From the NCBI RefSeq assembly GCF_000829455.1, contig NZ_JXAK01000028.1, forward strand, positions 24,489-88,488: DNA of 64,000 nucleotides, written 5' to 3'. Below the pieces are notes generated by a model that saw only the letters and a list, made by a program, of their open reading frames with translations, did not search any database and had not been told where the DNA came from. Origin of the DNA: Gordoniibacillus kamchatkensis (lineage in GTDB: Bacteria; Bacillota; Bacilli; Paenibacillales; NBRC-103111). Position numbers and translations under genes: made by a program. Positions 1 to 8,503 of this stretch are shown piece after piece; the first letter of the stretch is position 1, and each line of letters opens with the position of its first letter.

Positions 1-1
1 G

Positions 2-283
2 CTTGTCATCAGCATTCCGCTCATTTTATGGGGCAGTCAGCTGCTGATGAAGCTCATGAACCGATTCCCCGTTATCGTGTACCTGGGAGCGGGCTTGCTC
101 GGCTACACTGCTGGAGAGATGGCGCTCGGCGACCGCGCCGCCGGACATTGGATCGAGGGGCTGATCCCGATGGGCCATTATGCGCTGCCGGCCGGAGCGG
201 CGGCCGCCGTGATGCTGTACGGAAAAGCCGCCGACAAGATCAGGGCAAGCCGCAGCGGGCCCGTTTCCAAAGAAATGCAATAG
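2..283 (+). CDS. TerC-family integral membrane protein, C-terminal part
   Basis: This is the 3' end of a gene that begins before the window. The reading frame is open from base 2 and encodes about 93 residues with two hydrophobic segments (LVISIPLILWG near the window start; YALPAGAAAAVMLYG near the end). The stretch VIVYLGAGLLGYTAGEM is typical of the last transmembrane region of TerC/YjbE-type proteins, which are linked to metal-ion (manganese) export. It ends with a short charged tail. There is no clear terminator before the next gene. The family call rests only on the C-terminus, so subgroup and substrate cannot be given. Confidence 0.7.
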   Translation, partial: LVISIPLILWGSQLLMKLMNRFPVIVYLGAGLLGYTAGEMALGDRAAGHWIEGLIPMGHYALPAGAAAAVMLYGKAADKIRASRSGPVSKEMQ

Positions 284-382
284 CCGCGGGCGGGTGCGTG
301 AGCAAAATGAACAAAATGATCGTAAAGCGGTTTTTACGAGTAATGGCGTTATTCTTCTGGAAACGGCAGTCGCGATGCTAAA

Positions 383-397
383 ATGAAAGCGCTTTAA
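383..397 (+). promoter_or_regulatory. Candidate cre box (CcpA site) upstream of tctC
   Basis: The 15-mer ATGAAAGCGCTTTAA matches the Bacillus catabolite-responsive element WTGNAANCGNWNNCW at all but one specified position and has the palindromic core AAAGCGCTTT. It lies 60 bp before the tctC start. Carbon catabolite repression of a tricarboxylate importer is biologically expected. CcpA binding is inferred from the motif only. Confidence 0.6.
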
Positions 398-456
398 GAA
401 TGCGGTTTCAGGTTGCGCCGAGCAAACCGGCGCACAAACAAACGAGGAGGGTCCCT

Positions 457-1527
457 ATGTTTCAAGTCCATTTGGCAAAAGTGATGAAAGTATCCGCTTC
501 GCTCGTTCTGACGGCAAGCCTGATCGCTTGCGGCAGCGGCGGAGCGAAGCCGGCCGCAGGCACGGGCGGCGGTGCGGCCGCAGACAAAGGCAATGCAGGC
601 GCGGCTTCGTCCAAATATCCGGAGAAGGCGATTACGGTAGTCGCCCCGTCGGGAGCGGGAGGCGGCTGGGATATGACGGCCCGCGCCATCTCGAAAGCTC
701 TCGGCGAAGCCAAAATCGTCGATAAGGCGATCACGGTCGAGAACAAGCCGGGCGGCGGCGGCTCGGTATTCCTTGCGGAATACGTGACCAAGGACGCCAA
801 GGACAATTACAAGCTGTTCGTCAGCTCGCCGCCGATTCTGATCAACAATCTGAAGAAGGAAGGCAACAGCCCTTACGGCTATAAAGACACGACGCCGCTC
901 GCCCAATTGACGAAAGATTACGGCGCGATCGCCGTCCCGGCGAACTCGAAGTACAGCGATCTGAAATCGCTGCTGAACGACCTGAAGGCGGATCCGTCGA
1001 AAATCACGATCGCCGGCGGTTCCGCCCCGGGCTCGATGGATCATCTGGTAGCCATCCTTCCGGCTTTCAAATTCGGCATCGACCCGAAAAAAGTCAAATA
1101 CGTATCGTACGACGGCGGCGGCGAGGCGCTGACCGCATTGCTCGGCGGCAACGCGGCCGCCATCGGAACGGACGCCTCCTCGCTCGACCAGTATTTGAAA
1201 GCCGGCAAAATCAAAGTTCTAGCCGTAGCGGCACCACAGCGCCTCGGCGGCAACTTTAAAGATGTGCCGACGATGAAGGAGCAGGGCGTCGATGCGGAAT
1301 TTGCGATCTGGCGCGGCATTTTCGGGCCGAAAGAGATGAGCGCGGACGCGAAAGCGTACTGGGAAGGCGCTCTGAAGAAGCTGAGCGATTCGGAGCAGTG
1401 GAAAAAGGAGCTGCAGGCGAACAACTGGGAAAGCGACTATAAAGCATCCGCAGATTTCAAGAAGTTTCTCGATCAGCAGGAAGGCCTGGTTAAAGATATG
1501 TTGACCGCTCTGGGCATGCAGAAATAA
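457..1527 (+). CDS. tctC: Tripartite tricarboxylate transporter substrate-binding lipoprotein (TctC)
   Basis: A 356-residue extracytoplasmic solute receptor of the Bug/TctC family. It captures citrate-like carboxylates for the TctA/TctB membrane pair. The ATG at 457 is chosen because it follows GAGGAGG by a normal distance. Upstream in-frame codons lack a ribosome site. Residues 1-25 form a lipoprotein signal ending in LIAC, so Cys25 would be lipidated. A low-complexity Gly/Ala linker follows, then the mature domain beginning KYPEKAITVVAPSGAGGGWD, which carries the usual ligand-loop signature. The product is exported and membrane-anchored. The order tctC-tctB-tctA followed by a CitA-like two-component system is typical. 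Exact substrate is unknown. Confidence 0.93.
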   Translation: MFQVHLAKVMKVSASLVLTASLIACGSGGAKPAAGTGGGAAADKGNAGAASSKYPEKAITVVAPSGAGGGWDMTARAISKALGEAKIVDKAITVENKPGGGGSVFLAEYVTKDAKDNYKLFVSSPPILINNLKKEGNSPYGYKDTTPLAQLTKDYGAIAVPANSKYSDLKSLLNDLKADPSKITIAGGSAPGSMDHLVAILPAFKFGIDPKKVKYVSYDGGGEALTALLGGNAAAIGTDASSLDQYLKAGKIKVLAVAAPQRLGGNFKDVPTMKEQGVDAEFAIWRGIFGPKEMSADAKAYWEGALKKLSDSEQWKKELQANNWESDYKASADFKKFLDQQEGLVKDMLTALGMQK

Positions 1528-1593
1528 TCGTTCGCAAATCCGAGGGAGAAGAGGCGACTCTTCTCCCGATTTACGAATAGGAGATGAAACCGC

Positions 1594-2058
1594 ATGAATC
1601 GAACGTTCGACCGCTATGCCGGCATCGTGTTCCTTGCCGCCGGCGCGGCGTTCATGCTTGAAAGCAAAAACATTTCTTCGAGCGCCTACGGAAGCAGCAT
1701 CGGGGCCAACATTTTCCCGTTCGTGCTCGGTCTGCTGCTCTCGCTGCTGAGCCTCCGCCTCGTGTACGGAACGTTCCGTTACAAGCGGCAGGAGGAGAAG
1801 AAGAAGGAGAGCCTGGATTACAAAAGGTTCGGCATCATTTTGGCGGCGGCCGTTTTATACGCCTTTTTCCTGGAAGAGATCGGCTTTGTCATCGGCACCT
1901 TCCTGTTTCTGATGATCGGCTTTCAAACGATGCAAAGGGGGAGAATATGGGTTTCCCTGCTCATCTCCGCCGTTTTTTCATTCGGTGTCTATTACTTGTT
2001 CGTCCATGTGCTGGACGGATCGCTGCCCGGCTTCCCGGCGTGGCTTGGCTTAACGTAG
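1594..2058 (+). CDS. tctB: Tripartite tricarboxylate transporter small membrane subunit (TctB)
   Basis: A 154-residue protein with four predicted membrane helices (about residues 8-22, 35-57, 82-98 and 101-140 as a pair), the normal size and topology of the TctB/DUF1468 subunit. It partners TctA and is needed for uptake, though its exact role is poorly defined in the family. The ATG is preceded by AGGAGATG. It sits between tctC and tctA with only 10 bp to tctA, so the three are surely co-transcribed. Sequence conservation of TctB is low, so the call leans on position, size and topology. Confidence 0.88.
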   Translation: MNRTFDRYAGIVFLAAGAAFMLESKNISSSAYGSSIGANIFPFVLGLLLSLLSLRLVYGTFRYKRQEEKKKESLDYKRFGIILAAAVLYAFFLEEIGFVIGTFLFLMIGFQTMQRGRIWVSLLISAVFSFGVYYLFVHVLDGSLPGFPAWLGLT

Positions 2059-2068
2059 GAGGACTGAC

Positions 2069-3595
2069 ATGAGCACTGTTGAATATTTGCTGAACGGATT
2101 GGGCACGGCGATGCAGTGGCATAATATCGCTTTCGTCTTTATGGGCGTTCTCATTGGTACGGTAGTCGGCGTTCTCCCGGGCATCGGTCCGATGAGCGGC
2201 GTGGCCCTGCTAATCCCGATTACGGCGACGATGACGGCGGGACTTGGGCCCGAAGAATCGGCCACCAGTTCGATTATTTTGTTGGCCGGCGTCTATTACG
2301 GGGCAATGTACGGAGGGTCGACGACGTCGATTCTGCTCAATACCCCGGGGGAATCTTCCTCCGTCGTAACGACGCTTGACGGATACCAGATGGCGAAGCA
2401 GGGCCGGGCCGGCGCCGCTCTGGCCATTGCGGCCATCGGTTCGTTCGTGGCCGGCCTCGTGTCCATGATCGGGCTTGTTTTCCTCGCCAAACCGCTGTCC
2501 GCAATCGCTATTCGCTTCGGGCCGGCCGAATACTTCTCGCTAATGGTGCTCGGACTGTTCGCGATCAGCGGCTTGGCGGGCAAGTCGATGCTGAAGGCGC
2601 TCATCATGACGGTAACCGGGCTGCTGCTGGCAACGATCGGAATTGACAGCGTGTCCGGGGTTGCGCGGTTCACCTACGGCATCCCCCAGCTGTATCAAGG
2701 ATTGGAGTTTTTGACGGTAGCCGTCGGCATGTTCGCGCTCGGCGAAGTGTTCAAGACGATTTTGCACCGCGAAGGCAACGACGGGGAACTGGCCAAAATC
2801 AACCGGGTCACGCCGACAAAGCAGGACCTCAAAGACAGTGCCGGGGCGATCGGGAGAGGCTCGGTGCTCGGTTTTTTCATCGGTTTGCTGCCGGGAGCCG
2901 GCGCGATTTTGGCGTCGTTCTTCTCCTATATCGTAGAGAAAAAGATCAGCAAAAATCCCGGCAAATTCGGCAAAGGCGCCATCGAAGGCGTGGCGGCGCC
3001 GGAGTCGGCGAACAACGCCGCCGCCGGCGGAGCGATGATACCGCTGCTCACGCTCGGCATCCCTTCCTCGGGAACGACCGCCATCATGATGGGCGCGTTC
3101 ATTATGTACAACGTGCAGCCGGGTCCGCTTCTGTTCACCGATCATCCGCAGCTTGCCTGGGGCGTTATCGCCAGCATGTTCGTCGGCAACCTGATGCTGC
3201 TCGTTTTGAACATGCCGCTCGTTCGCTTGTTCGCCAAAGTGATTGAAACGCCGACGAAATATTTGATTCCGCTGATCATCCTGTTTTCGGTATTCGGGGT
3301 TTATGCGGTGCAGTATTCCGTTTTCGATCTGATGCTGATGCTGGGCTGCGGCGTCGCCGGCTACTATTTGTCGAAAAACGATTTTCCGCTGGCGCCGCTT
3401 GTGCTGGGGCTCATTCTCGGGCCGATGATGGAGAACAACATGCGCAGGGCGCTGACGATTTCCAACGGCGACTTTGCGATTTTCCTGCAAAAGCCGGTAT
3501 CGCTGCTCTTCCTGATCATCGGTGCGCTGTGGCTCGTCATTCCGCTGGTTTTGAAGCTGCGGGGCAAAAAGGTGCTGATCAACGAAGAAGCTTGA
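2069..3595 (+). CDS. tctA: Tripartite tricarboxylate transporter large permease (TctA)
   Basis: A 508-residue permease with about 11-12 hydrophobic segments. The conserved TctA loop VGVLPGIGPMSGVALLIPIT lies near residues 30-50 and is echoed in the second half by GFFIGLLPGAGAILASFF, the two Gly/Pro-rich repeats of this family. The motif PESANNAAAGGAMIPLLTLG is also diagnostic. It forms the transport channel driven by the sodium or proton gradient, working with TctB and the TctC receptor. RBS AGGAGG lies before the ATG. The last gene of the transporter operon is followed after about 80 bp by the sensor kinase gene. Confidence 0.95.
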   Translation: MSTVEYLLNGLGTAMQWHNIAFVFMGVLIGTVVGVLPGIGPMSGVALLIPITATMTAGLGPEESATSSIILLAGVYYGAMYGGSTTSILLNTPGESSSVVTTLDGYQMAKQGRAGAALAIAAIGSFVAGLVSMIGLVFLAKPLSAIAIRFGPAEYFSLMVLGLFAISGLAGKSMLKALIMTVTGLLLATIGIDSVSGVARFTYGIPQLYQGLEFLTVAVGMFALGEVFKTILHREGNDGELAKINRVTPTKQDLKDSAGAIGRGSVLGFFIGLLPGAGAILASFFSYIVEKKISKNPGKFGKGAIEGVAAPESANNAAAGGAMIPLLTLGIPSSGTTAIMMGAFIMYNVQPGPLLFTDHPQLAWGVIASMFVGNLMLLVLNMPLVRLFAKVIETPTKYLIPLIILFSVFGVYAVQYSVFDLMLMLGCGVAGYYLSKNDFPLAPLVLGLILGPMMENNMRRALTISNGDFAIFLQKPVSLLFLIIGALWLVIPLVLKLRGKKVLINEEA

Positions 3596-3676
3596 CGCGC
3601 GATATTGGGGAAAGAACCCGTCTCTGTTATAGTGGAGATGGGTTCGATTCGTATCGGGGGGAACGGAGGCACATCC

Positions 3677-5286
3677 ATGCGGCTGCAAACGAAACTGATC
3701 CTCTTTATATGCTCGCTTCTTTTCCTCATCATCGTGCTGCTGGCGGGAATTTTCCAATATATGGAGGAAGACGCGATCAAGGAACAGATCGGCACCCGCG
3801 CGCTGCATGTGGCAAAAACCGTCGCTTCCATGCCGAGCATTCGCGCCGCGTTTTTCGAAGATGAGCCGTGGCGAAAGATCCAGCCCATCGCCGAAGAAAT
3901 TCGCTTGAAGACGGGGGCGGAGTACGTCGTCGTCGGCAACAGGGAAGGATTGCGGTATTCGCATCCGCTTCCGGACAGAATCGGCAAGGAGATGGTCGGC
4001 GGCGACAACGGGCCGGTGCTGCAAGGGAAGTCGATCATCTCCGAAGCGACGGGATCGCTCGGGCCCGCGCTGCGCGGAAAGACGCCGGTATTCGACGACC
4101 GCGGCAACGTGATCGGCATCGTATCCGTCGGATTTCTGCTGGAAGATATCGACGACATCACAAATGATTATCAGGATCAAATTTTGCTCATCGGCGCGGT
4201 AATTTTGCTAATCGGCATGGCGGGCGCGATCTTTATCGCCAATCGGGTGAAGCGGGCGATTCTCGGGCTCGAGCCGCACGAGATCGCGCCCTGTACGAAG
4301 AGAAAAGAGCGATCCTCGAATCGATACGGGAAGGGATCATCGCCGTTAACGCCAAGGGCGTCATCACGATGGTGAACCAGGCCGCAATCCAGCTTTTGGA
4401 ACTGTCAGGCGAAGAGGCCGTCGTTGGCCGGCATATTCTGGACATCATCCCGAATTCCAGGCTGCTCGAGGTGATCCGCAGCGGCCAGGCGGAGTTCGAC
4501 CAGCAAATGTGGCTCGAAGAAAACGAATTGATCGTCAACCGGATTCCGATCTACGACCGCCATAAACAGGTGATCGGCGCGGTGTCCAGCTTGCGGAGCA
4601 AATCGGAAATTTTCAAGCTCGGGCAGGAGCTGTCGCAAGTGAAAAAATACGCGGAAGCGTTAAGGGCGCAGACGCACGAATTTTCCAACAAGCTGTACAT
4701 GATTTCCGGCCTATTGCAGCTGGAATCGTATCAAGAAGCTATCGAAGTTATTACGCGCGAATCGAACATTCATCAAAATCTGGTGCAGTTCATCATGGCG
4801 GAAATTCCCGATCCGATCATCGGCGGGCTGCTCATCGGCAAATTCAACCGGGCTCAGGAGCGGAAAGTGCATCTCGAGATCGACAGGGAGAGCAGCTTCC
4901 GCAACGTCCCTGCCGACGTCGACCGCGACCTGCTCGTCACGATTATCGGCAACCTGATCGACAATGCGATGGACGCGGTTTGCGAGCTGCCTGCGGAAGC
5001 GGAGAAGTCGGTCAAAGTGTTTTTTACGGATTTGGGGGAAGATTTAATTATCGAATGCGAAGATAACGGGGCGGGCATTCCGGAACCGATCAGGGACCGA
5101 GTGTTCGAGCTTGGTTTCTCGACGAAGGGCGATAAGGATCGGGGAGTCGGATTGTTTCTCGTCAACAGGGCTGCCGCCAAGCTGGGCGGTTACGTGACCG
5201 TCGGCAAAAGCGCAAGCGGAGGCGCGGCGTTCACGGTGGCGATTCCGAAGCAAGGAAGCTTGGAGCAAGGGGGGCTGGGGGCATGA
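3677..5286 (+). pseudogene. CitA/DcuS-type sensor histidine kinase, interrupted by a -1 frameshift
   Basis: Two overlapping frames together encode a full-length (about 535 aa) citrate/dicarboxylate sensor kinase. The first part, from the ATG at 3677 behind GGAGG, has a membrane helix, a periplasmic PAS/Cache sensor (RYSHPLPDRIGKE, GPALRGKTPV) and a second helix. The frame changes near 4285-4292, where one base seems missing; the protein then continues LYEEKRAILESIREG, a PAS domain, the phospho-acceptor segment AQTHEFSNKLYMI, and an ATPase domain with NLIDNAMDAV and ECEDNGAGIP. All catalytic motifs are intact, so this may be a sequencing indel rather than a dead gene. It likely senses the TctC substrate outside the cell and controls tctCBA. 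Confidence 0.85.
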
Positions 5287-5314
5287 CCGGCGACAAACAA
5301 AGCGACGTTTACGG

Positions 5315-5989
5315 GTGTTGATCGTCGAGGACGAGAGAAAAATTGCCGAGATCAACCGCAGGTTCGTGCAGCGCGTCGAAGGATTCGAGGTTGTGGGGAT
5401 CGCCACGGATACGGATCAGGCGGCCGATCTGCTCGATGTGCTGGACATCGATCTGGTGCTGCTGGATATTTATTTGCCGAGCGGCAGCGGCATCGAGTTG
5501 TTGAAAAGCATTCAGCAGCGCTATCCGAACACCGACGTCATCATGATTACGGCCGCGAAAGAAATCGATACGGTGCGCGAGTCGGTCAAAGGCGGCGCGT
5601 TCGATTATGTGCTGAAACCGCTCGTATTCGAACGGCTCCAGGAATCGCTCAAGAAATTCCGCGCCTTTCGCTCCAAGCTCGTTCAGATGCAAAAAGAGCG
5701 GCGCCAGGTCAGCCAGGGCGAAATCGATCAGCTGCTCAGCGGCGAAGAGAAAAGAGACGGCCTGTATTTGCCGACAGGCATCGACAAGCTGACGTTGGAA
5801 AAAATTTGCCTGGTGTTTACGAAGCAAAAGGAGAGCTTGACCGCCGAGCAGGTATCGCGGGCGATCGGGGCCAGCCGTTCCACGGCGAGGAGATATTTGG
5901 AATACCTCGTCTCCGAAGGCAGGCTCAAAGCGGATTTGTCCTACGGCACCGTCGGCCGGCCGGAGCGGGTGTACCGGCTGCTCGAATGA
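5315..5989 (+). CDS. CitB/DpiA-type response regulator
   Basis: About 224 residues: an N-terminal receiver domain (LIVEDE phosphate-pocket acids, phospho-acceptor in LLDIYLPSGSG) and a C-terminal DNA-binding domain with the helix-turn-helix LTAEQVSRAIGASRSTARRY, as in the CitB/DctR/MalR group. It should be phosphorylated by the preceding kinase and activate the transporter genes. The only usable in-frame start is GTG 5315, which lacks a ribosome site. A better-placed ATG at 5283 overlaps the kinase stop but is one base out of frame. A single missing base near 5301 would join it to RRLRVLIVEDE, so the true start may be 5283. Confidence 0.88.
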   Translation: MLIVEDERKIAEINRRFVQRVEGFEVVGIATDTDQAADLLDVLDIDLVLLDIYLPSGSGIELLKSIQQRYPNTDVIMITAAKEIDTVRESVKGGAFDYVLKPLVFERLQESLKKFRAFRSKLVQMQKERRQVSQGEIDQLLSGEEKRDGLYLPTGIDKLTLEKICLVFTKQKESLTAEQVSRAIGASRSTARRYLEYLVSEGRLKADLSYGTVGRPERVYRLLE

Positions 5990-6094
5990 AGCGCCGCCAT
6001 GCCGCTTGGAAACCGGCGGCCGCGGCTTCGACTTGACCATACCGACAGTTGGTTTACAATAAGAGAAAAAGCTGTCCAAGAGGAGCGAACCGAC

Positions 6095-6694
6095 ATGCAG
6101 GGGTCCAAGTCCACGCAACGCACCGCGAGCTTCCAGCTCATTCTGGAAACGGCCGAGCAGCTCATCGGCGAGAAAGGCTGCCGGCAGACGACGCTTCAGG
6201 ACATCATCGACCGGTCCGGCTTGTCCAAAGGCGCGATCTATCATTACGTCTCCGGCAAGGACGAGCTGTTCGGGCTCATTCTGAAAGCCAGAATGGAAGC
6301 GGTGAACGAGCGTTTCGAGCGGGCGGTGGCGGAGGCGGCGCAAGGCGAAGCGAAGGCGCCCATCCAATCGATCGCCCGTTCGATGGTGGCGAATGCGGGG
6401 CAGGAAACCGTCTCCAGCAAAATTTTCACCTACTTGCTCAGCCAAATCGACAATCCGAAAGTTGCCGCCATCATGCACGATGTGTACGAGTATTCGCTGC
6501 AGACGTCAAGCCGCTGGATCGAAGTCGGGCAAAAAGCCGGCGCGATTCCCGAAAGCGTGGACGCGAGGCAAATGGCGAACTTGTTCGTCGTGTTCATGTA
6601 CGGCATGCGCGTTCACAGGTTGATTGCCCAAGATAGCGGCACACAGCTTACGGAAGAAGACGTGTTCAGGCTCCTGTTCCGGACGCTTGTGTAG
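6095..6694 (+). CDS. TetR-family transcriptional regulator
   Basis: A 199-residue regulator. Residues 10-57 form the TetR helix-turn-helix (ILETAEQLIGEKGCRQTTLQDIIDRSGLSKGAIYHYVSGKDELF), followed by an all-helical ligand/dimer domain with no obvious relative of known ligand. The ATG at 6095 follows GAGGAGCG. The upstream in-frame extension has no ribosome site. It stands alone between the citrate-type two-component genes and a strong terminator, so its target is not indicated by context. TetR proteins usually repress their own gene or a neighbour. Confidence 0.9.
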   Translation: MQGSKSTQRTASFQLILETAEQLIGEKGCRQTTLQDIIDRSGLSKGAIYHYVSGKDELFGLILKARMEAVNERFERAVAEAAQGEAKAPIQSIARSMVANAGQETVSSKIFTYLLSQIDNPKVAAIMHDVYEYSLQTSSRWIEVGQKAGAIPESVDARQMANLFVVFMYGMRVHRLIAQDSGTQLTEEDVFRLLFRTLV

Positions 6695-6709
6695 GCGCGT
6701 GAAAACGAG

Positions 6710-6734
6710 GCCGGCTCCATCAGTTGGAGCCGGC
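6710..6734 (+). repeat. Perfect 10-bp inverted repeat after the TetR gene
   Basis: GCCGGCTCCA and TGGAGCCGGC form a perfect stem with a 5-nt loop. No T run follows, so on its own it is not a standard intrinsic terminator. It may protect the mRNA end or act together with the terminator about 65 bp downstream. Confidence 0.5.
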
Positions 6735-6798
6735 TGTGCGCAGTCGCCGCAATGAACCGCCCCTGCTCATTGAAGAAACGGGTACGTTAGTGAAACAA

Positions 6799-6826
6799 GC
6801 AGACCGCCACGGCGGTCTGCTTTTTC
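6799..6826 (+). terminator. Intrinsic terminator
   Basis: GCAGACCGCC and GGCGGTCTGC form a 9-10 bp GC-rich stem with a tiny loop, followed directly by TTTTT. It closes the TetR transcript before the MarR promoter. Confidence 0.8.
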
Positions 6827-6887
6827 GTTAAAGGAAGATGTTCAGCACGTTGAGCAATCCATGTCAAAATGATATACTTCCGTTAGA

Positions 6888-6916
6888 TTGACAGCATGCT
6901 GTCGAAATGTTATGAT
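6888..6916 (+). promoter_or_regulatory. Sigma-A promoter with embedded 14-bp operator palindrome (MarR gene)
   Basis: A consensus -35 TTGACA (6888-6893), a 17-bp spacer and -10 TATGAT (6911-6916). The spacer is overlapped by the perfect palindrome GACAGCATGCTGTC (6890-6903), an obvious place for the downstream MarR protein to bind and shut off its own promoter. The predicted transcription start falls at about 6922-6924, on the MarR start codon itself. Confidence 0.75.
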
Positions 6917-6922
6917 GCAATC

Positions 6923-7435
6923 ATGAAAACAATAGACAAACCAGAGGATCCCCTAAGCAGATTTTCACTGAGTATATTCCACATTAATGGGTTACTAATG
7001 CGTTCCGGGGACATCATCACGCGTTCAATTGATCAAAGCAGTGCCAGGTGGCAGGTTCTTGGTCGCGTTGGATATAAACCCCAAACGGTGGCAAAGATCG
7101 CTCGTGATATGGGACATGCACGTCAGAGCGTGCAACGTGTTGCAGACGTATTGGTAAACGAAGGTCTGGCTATCTATAAGGACCACCAGACCGATCGACG
7201 CACAAAGCTGATTGAACTTACTCCGAAAGGTGCAGAAGTACTGGGTGCTATCTACGAACAATATGCTGAATGGAACCGGCATCTAATTACCAAACTCGAC
7301 CCACAGCAATTGGATAAGATAGCAGATGCTCTTGAGAATGTCGGGCGAATTCTGGAGAAGGAAGTAAATTTCTTTAGTAATAGAAATTGGCAAAGCATGA
7401 ATACTGGAGAAAAAAACGATGAGGAGAATAAGTGA
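6923..7435 (+). CDS. MarR-family transcriptional regulator, probably leaderless mRNA
   Basis: A 170-residue winged-helix regulator. The DNA-binding part is about residues 45-105 (TVAKIARDMGHARQSVQRVADVLVNEGLAIYKDH then the wing TDRRTKLIELTPKG). The ATG at 6923 (MKTIDKPEDP) is chosen. It has no ribosome site and lies only 6 nt after a consensus -10 box, so the transcript would begin at or next to the start codon. The in-frame ATG at 6896 sits inside the promoter and is unlikely. Base composition is AT-richer than the surroundings. Likely autoregulated and controlling the VOC gene 54 bp downstream. Confidence 0.9.
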   Translation: MKTIDKPEDPLSRFSLSIFHINGLLMRSGDIITRSIDQSSARWQVLGRVGYKPQTVAKIARDMGHARQSVQRVADVLVNEGLAIYKDHQTDRRTKLIELTPKGAEVLGAIYEQYAEWNRHLITKLDPQQLDKIADALENVGRILEKEVNFFSNRNWQSMNTGEKNDEENK

Positions 7436-7489
7436 TTGATTATGGTTTAGAGGAGTCGTAAATATAAATCAATTAGGAGGTATAGCATC

Positions 7490-7855
7490 ATGGAGCGTTT
7501 ATTTATTTGGGTCGAAATTCCCGTAGGTAACATGGAACGAGCCAAAGCGTTTTACGAGCAGCTTTTTCAGATTGAAATGCCAACAATGGCGATGGGGGAT
7601 TGTAATTATGCGTTTTTCCCTGTTGAGGAGCAGTTTAATGGAGGGGCTCTGGTTCAAGGTCCGAATCACAAGCCAGCAGCAGATGGCGTCACTGTGTATT
7701 TGGACGGAAGCCCCGATCTAGCGCCAATTCTGTCACGGGTTAACGAGGCAGGTGGAAAGGTGATCATGGAGAAAACGTATACTGGCGAGACTGCTGGCTA
7801 TTTGGGGATGTTTCTAGATTCTGAAGGAAATCGCATCGGACTACAGCATTTGTGA
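7490..7855 (+). CDS. VOC-superfamily (glyoxalase/bleomycin-resistance-like) protein
   Basis: A 121-residue protein with the paired beta-alpha-beta-beta-beta modules of the vicinal oxygen chelate fold. It starts LFIWVEIPVGNMERAKAFYEQLF and ends FLDSEGNRIGLQHL, the usual landmarks. AGGAGG precedes the ATG. Members are metal-dependent lyases, dioxygenases or drug-binding proteins, and the substrate cannot be read from the sequence. It follows the MarR gene and is probably in its operon. A paralogue sits at 55418-55786, also beside a regulator. Confidence 0.85.
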   Translation: MERLFIWVEIPVGNMERAKAFYEQLFQIEMPTMAMGDCNYAFFPVEEQFNGGALVQGPNHKPAADGVTVYLDGSPDLAPILSRVNEAGGKVIMEKTYTGETAGYLGMFLDSEGNRIGLQHL

Positions 7856-7968
7856 ACTTCCGCAAACGAGATATTTTTTCCTGGTTCCCGTTCCAAATTG
7901 GAACTTGATGCGGGGATTTTCCAAGCCAAATTCACGAGTAAAAAAGGTAATTTTAATGGAGTGTAAGA

Positions 7969-8418
7969 ATGAAAAATATATACAACCAATTGCATACAGC
8001 GGATATACTGAACCGCATCGAGAATTTAAGTCCAAATTCAAAACCACAATGGGGAACAATGAATGTTGCTCAAATGTTGGCTCACTGCTCATCGTTTCAA
8101 GATATCGCAATGGGAAATTCCTTTCCCCCTAGAGATTGGCTAGGAAGGTTAATAGGAAGGTTTGTGAAACCTATTTTTTATAATGACAAGCCGGTACCAC
8201 GCAATATGTCTACAATTTCGACCATACTTATTTTAGATGACAAAGATTTTGAGACAGAAAAAGAAAAACTGAAACAAAAGATTTTAACTTTCCAAAGTAA
8301 CGGTCCGGAGAAATGTTCATCGCATCCGCATCCTTTTTTTGGAAAATTCACCCCCGAACAATGGGGTAAAGGAATTTATAAACATCTAGACCATCATTTA
8401 AGACAATTTGGTGTTTAG
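7969..8418 (+). CDS. DUF1569 (DinB-like fold) protein
   Basis: A 149-residue protein containing the DUF1569 pattern: LSPNSKPQWGTMNVAQMLAHC near residues 20-40, HPHPFFGKFTPEQWGKGIYKHLDHHLRQFG at the end. The spaced histidines (HC..., KHLDHH) recall the metal-binding His triad of the DinB/YfiT superfamily. Function of this subgroup is unknown; relatives are thiol transferases or damage-induced proteins. Composition is clearly AT-richer than the flanks, as for the two genes upstream, which suggests one imported block. The ribosome site (GGAGTG) is reasonable. Confidence 0.8.
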   Translation: MKNIYNQLHTADILNRIENLSPNSKPQWGTMNVAQMLAHCSSFQDIAMGNSFPPRDWLGRLIGRFVKPIFYNDKPVPRNMSTISTILILDDKDFETEKEKLKQKILTFQSNGPEKCSSHPHPFFGKFTPEQWGKGIYKHLDHHLRQFGV

Positions 8419-8461
8419 TATTTTTTATATCGGATGAAGAAAGATGCTATGCCGAATACAT

Positions 8462-8497
8462 AAAAAAGAAGTCGACCATCTCGTTGGTCGGCTTCTC
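8462..8497 (-). terminator. Intrinsic terminator for map
   Basis: Read on the minus strand, AGAAGCCGACCA and TGGTCGACTTCT form a stem with one G-T pair, followed by TTTTTT. It lies directly after the map stop codon. Confidence 0.7.
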
Positions 8498-8503
8498 ATT
8501 ATT

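Noticed and set aside
2540..4180. Long open frame antisense to tctA and the sensor kinase gene (546 codons)
   Set aside because: It mirrors genes with clear family motifs, has a composition typical of antisense frames in GC-rich DNA (many Arg, His, Gln) and no domain.
6710..6734. Inverted repeat considered as the TetR-gene terminator
   Set aside because: No T run follows; the hairpin at 6799-6826 is the better terminator.
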